Source of the DNA: JAUIAI01 sp049680625
GTDB taxonomy: Bacteria > Pseudomonadota > Gammaproteobacteria > Burkholderiales > Burkholderiaceae_E
Direction: 5' to 3'
Length of the DNA: 15,549 nt
NCBI GenBank assembly: GCA_049680625.1
Contig: JBAUID010000020.1
Coordinates: 1-15,549 of the forward strand
The position numbers and the translations under genes were made by a program. A model generated the notes under the pieces. That model did no database searches. It was given only the letters and a program-made list of their open reading frames with translations, and was not told the origin of the DNA. Below are positions 14,318-15,549 of the stretch, one piece after another (the stretch's first letter is position 1; each line of letters begins with the position of its first letter).

Positions 14318-15352
14318 CTAATTTGTCTCGTGGGAATTGGTATTGCTGGCAACCGGCTCAGGGTGAACCTTCTGTGGCACGGTGGGCCAGTGCATCCAGG
14401 CCACGTAGCCTGCGCAAGTGATCTTACAGCCTACATAGCCCAAATCGACCGCACTTTGAGGCCCGTCTAATCCAAATGCTTCACTGACCAGCGCGGCAGC
14501 GGCTCGCAGGCCAAGTCCACTACCGGTTGTCGTAAAGCCTTGCCATAAGCGTGACTCCCCCTGCTTTTTCAATGCTGAGCGATCCAGTTCAGCAATCGAG
14601 TTGCCGACTACCAATCGCACGGCGCTTGGCTCCGGCGGTGACTTCGGGTACGCGCGAATCAGAACCAAGCCATTATTGGTATGGCGGGTGGCATTGTCGA
14701 TGAAGTTGTAGATGATTTTAAGAACGGTCGAGAACTCCGAACAACTGGTAGCAATATCGCCGCTCCATGTCCTCGAGAAATCGATTCGAACAGCACCGCT
14801 CTTGTTGTGGAACATCATCGACGGAAAGCGGCTATCCAAATTAACGATGCCATGCAGCCGATGAGCAGAGTCTTGCAAGCGCTCAGGTTCGTCCAGGCCG
14901 TGGACCGAATGGCGCATGATCTTTGCGTGATCGTGCGCCAGGATCGTTATAGTTTTATATGCACGAGGCAGTGACCCTCCTGCCAGCTGAGCACTAGCAA
15001 TCATCATGATCTGGTGTAGGGCTGTGCCGCGCAGATCGTGAAGAATAAAGGCCACGTGGAGTGGAGCGTTGGCCTCGGGTTTGAGCTCCTGGGATACTCG
15101 GGCAACTCGATCCAGGTTCTCCTGTGTGAGCAGTGCTTCGATGCGGACTCGGCGGGCTTCTACAAGATTCTCGAATCGCGAGTGACCCAGCGATCGAAGC
15201 CAGCCGTACAGCCACTTCAGACCGTCGACTGATTGCTTCAATATTTCATCAATCCGGCAAGTCTGTGTTTCGCCAGAAAACCGAGTTGAGCGGTGGTTGA
15301 CGATCGTCGCCAACGGAATGGGATCGATTGCAATGTCGTGGATGAGTGTCAT
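14318..15352 (-). CDS. soluble histidine-kinase-like protein
   Basis: The 344-residue protein has no membrane segment. Its N-terminal 95 residues are of unknown type and helix-rich. A phosphoacceptor-like block lies at His105 (FILHDLRGTALHQI), followed by a helical region and a GHKL ATPase domain with N-box Asn216/Asn220 (IIYNFIDNATRHT) and G2 box TTTGSGLGL at about 274-282. The G1 box is unusual: where DxGxG is expected the sequence is LVVGNSIAEL, with no Asp. I chose the ATG at 15352 because GGAG lies 6 nt upstream; an upstream TTG at 15418 would add 22 residues but overlaps the predicted promoter. No response-regulator gene is in the window. The gene ends near the second IS6 remnant. It may be a cytoplasmic sensor kinase, a phosphotransfer protein or a degenerate kinase. 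Confidence 0.75.
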   Translation of the reverse strand: MTLIHDIAIDPIPLATIVNHRSTRFSGETQTCRIDEILKQSVDGLKWLYGWLRSLGHSRFENLVEARRVRIEALLTQENLDRVARVSQELKPEANAPLHVAFILHDLRGTALHQIMMIASAQLAGGSLPRAYKTITILAHDHAKIMRHSVHGLDEPERLQDSAHRLHGIVNLDSRFPSMMFHNKSGAVRIDFSRTWSGDIATSCSEFSTVLKIIYNFIDNATRHTNNGLVLIRAYPKSPPEPSAVRLVVGNSIAELDRSALKKQGESRLWQGFTTTGSGLGLRAAAALVSEAFGLDGPQSAVDLGYVGCKITCAGYVAWMHWPTVPQKVHPEPVASNTNSHETN

Positions 15353-15417
15353 TGAATTCTCCAACGCTGGCCTGCCGCCAGCAACCTTTCTTGTGTGCTT
15401 ACCAGCCTTATCCGACA

Positions 15418-15458
15418 AATCTAAAGGCCTCGGTAAGGCGACTGTTGATCTGGATCAA
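15418..15458 (-). promoter_or_regulatory. FNR/ANR-type box with -10 element upstream of the kinase gene
   Basis: TTGATCTGGATCAA (15445-15458) is a perfect TTGAT-N4-ATCAA site, the consensus of the FNR/ANR/DNR regulators. On the minus strand it is followed after 21 nt by TAGATT (15423-15418), a 4/6 match to the -10 box. This is the spacing of a class II activated promoter, with no -35 box needed. Transcription would start near 15411, about 59 nt before the ATG at 15352. Oxygen- or nitric-oxide-responsive control is inferred. Confidence 0.6.
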
Positions 15459-15513
15459 GTAACCAAACGCACTGTTAAAGCGGCCCAAGTCGCTGGCGGC
15501 CAACTTTTGAGTC

Positions 15514-15530
15514 AGCCCCCTCGGGGGGCT
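15514..15530. other. GC-rich 7-bp hairpin near the window end
   Basis: AGCCCCC (15514-15520) and GGGGGCT (15524-15530) form a perfect stem with a TCG triloop. No T-run follows on either strand. It could be the end of a terminator for a gene outside the window or part of a repeat element. The region 15459-15549 shows no other gene that I can support. Confidence 0.4.
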
Positions 15531-15549
15531 ACATCGGGCGTGTTGACAT

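Noticed and set aside
14095..14352. 85-codon minus-strand frame overlapping the kinase 3' end
   Set aside because: It starts at TTG, overlaps the kinase gene in another frame and covers the decayed IS6 region; no family resemblance.
15393..15549. Plus-strand frame open to the window end from a GTG at 15393
   Set aside because: No ribosome site or recognisable domain; it covers the kinase promoter and the FNR-type box and is most likely chance.
1..15549. CRISPR array, tRNA or rRNA genes, phage or toxin-antitoxin modules
   Set aside because: No regularly spaced repeats, RNA gene signatures or characteristic protein families were seen on either strand by inspection.

Overview
The window looks like a stretch of proteobacterial chromosome, most likely gammaproteobacterial. 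It is moderately GC-rich, has Gram-negative envelope genes (an RND pump and an outer-membrane-type lipoprotein), and carries IS6- and IS91-family transposase remnants. No ribosomal or marker gene is present, so the taxonomic call is an inference. No complete mobile element, CRISPR array, RNA gene or phage module was found.

Layout. (A) 117-2458, plus strand: a small multi-spanning membrane protein, an exported SnoaL/NTF2-like protein with a twin-arginine leader, and a patatin-like phospholipase lipoprotein. (B) 2470-3080: an IS6-family insertion sequence whose transposase lost its middle, apparently between two copies of a 6-bp sequence. (C) 3194-8182, plus strand: an OhrR-type MarR regulator followed by what looks like an eroded catabolic operon. 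It holds a chimeric remnant (acyl-CoA ligase N-terminus joined to two pieces of a thiamine-diphosphate enzyme), an intact GMC flavin oxidoreductase, an intact GST-family protein, an intact SnoaL-like protein, about 300 bp of scrambled sequence with a scrap of IS91-family transposase, and the C-terminal two thirds of a LivF-like ABC ATPase with a broken Walker B motif. (D) 8304-13745: a TetR repressor (minus) divergent from an RND adaptor-permease pair (plus). The shared promoter region carries two GTTAA-N5-TTAAC palindromes 19 bp apart over a sigma70-like promoter. (E) 13756-14223: a second, more decayed IS6-family remnant. (F) 14318-15352, minus strand: a soluble histidine-kinase-like protein preceded by a perfect FNR/ANR-type box.

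How the genes may work together. Block D is a self-contained drug or solvent efflux unit without its own outer-membrane channel, probably repressed by its TetR. Block C once combined CoA activation, a ThDP step, alcohol or aldehyde oxidation, a glutathione-dependent step and a Liv-type importer. Today only the regulator, oxidoreductase, GST and SnoaL-like genes appear intact, so the original pathway is probably no longer complete. The most notable signals are the number of internal-deletion scars in one small region, the open chimeric reading frame placed 1 nt upstream of the GMC gene, the non-canonical proton-relay residues in the RND permease, and the FNR-type promoter of the kinase gene. 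I did not find a convincing new multi-gene system.
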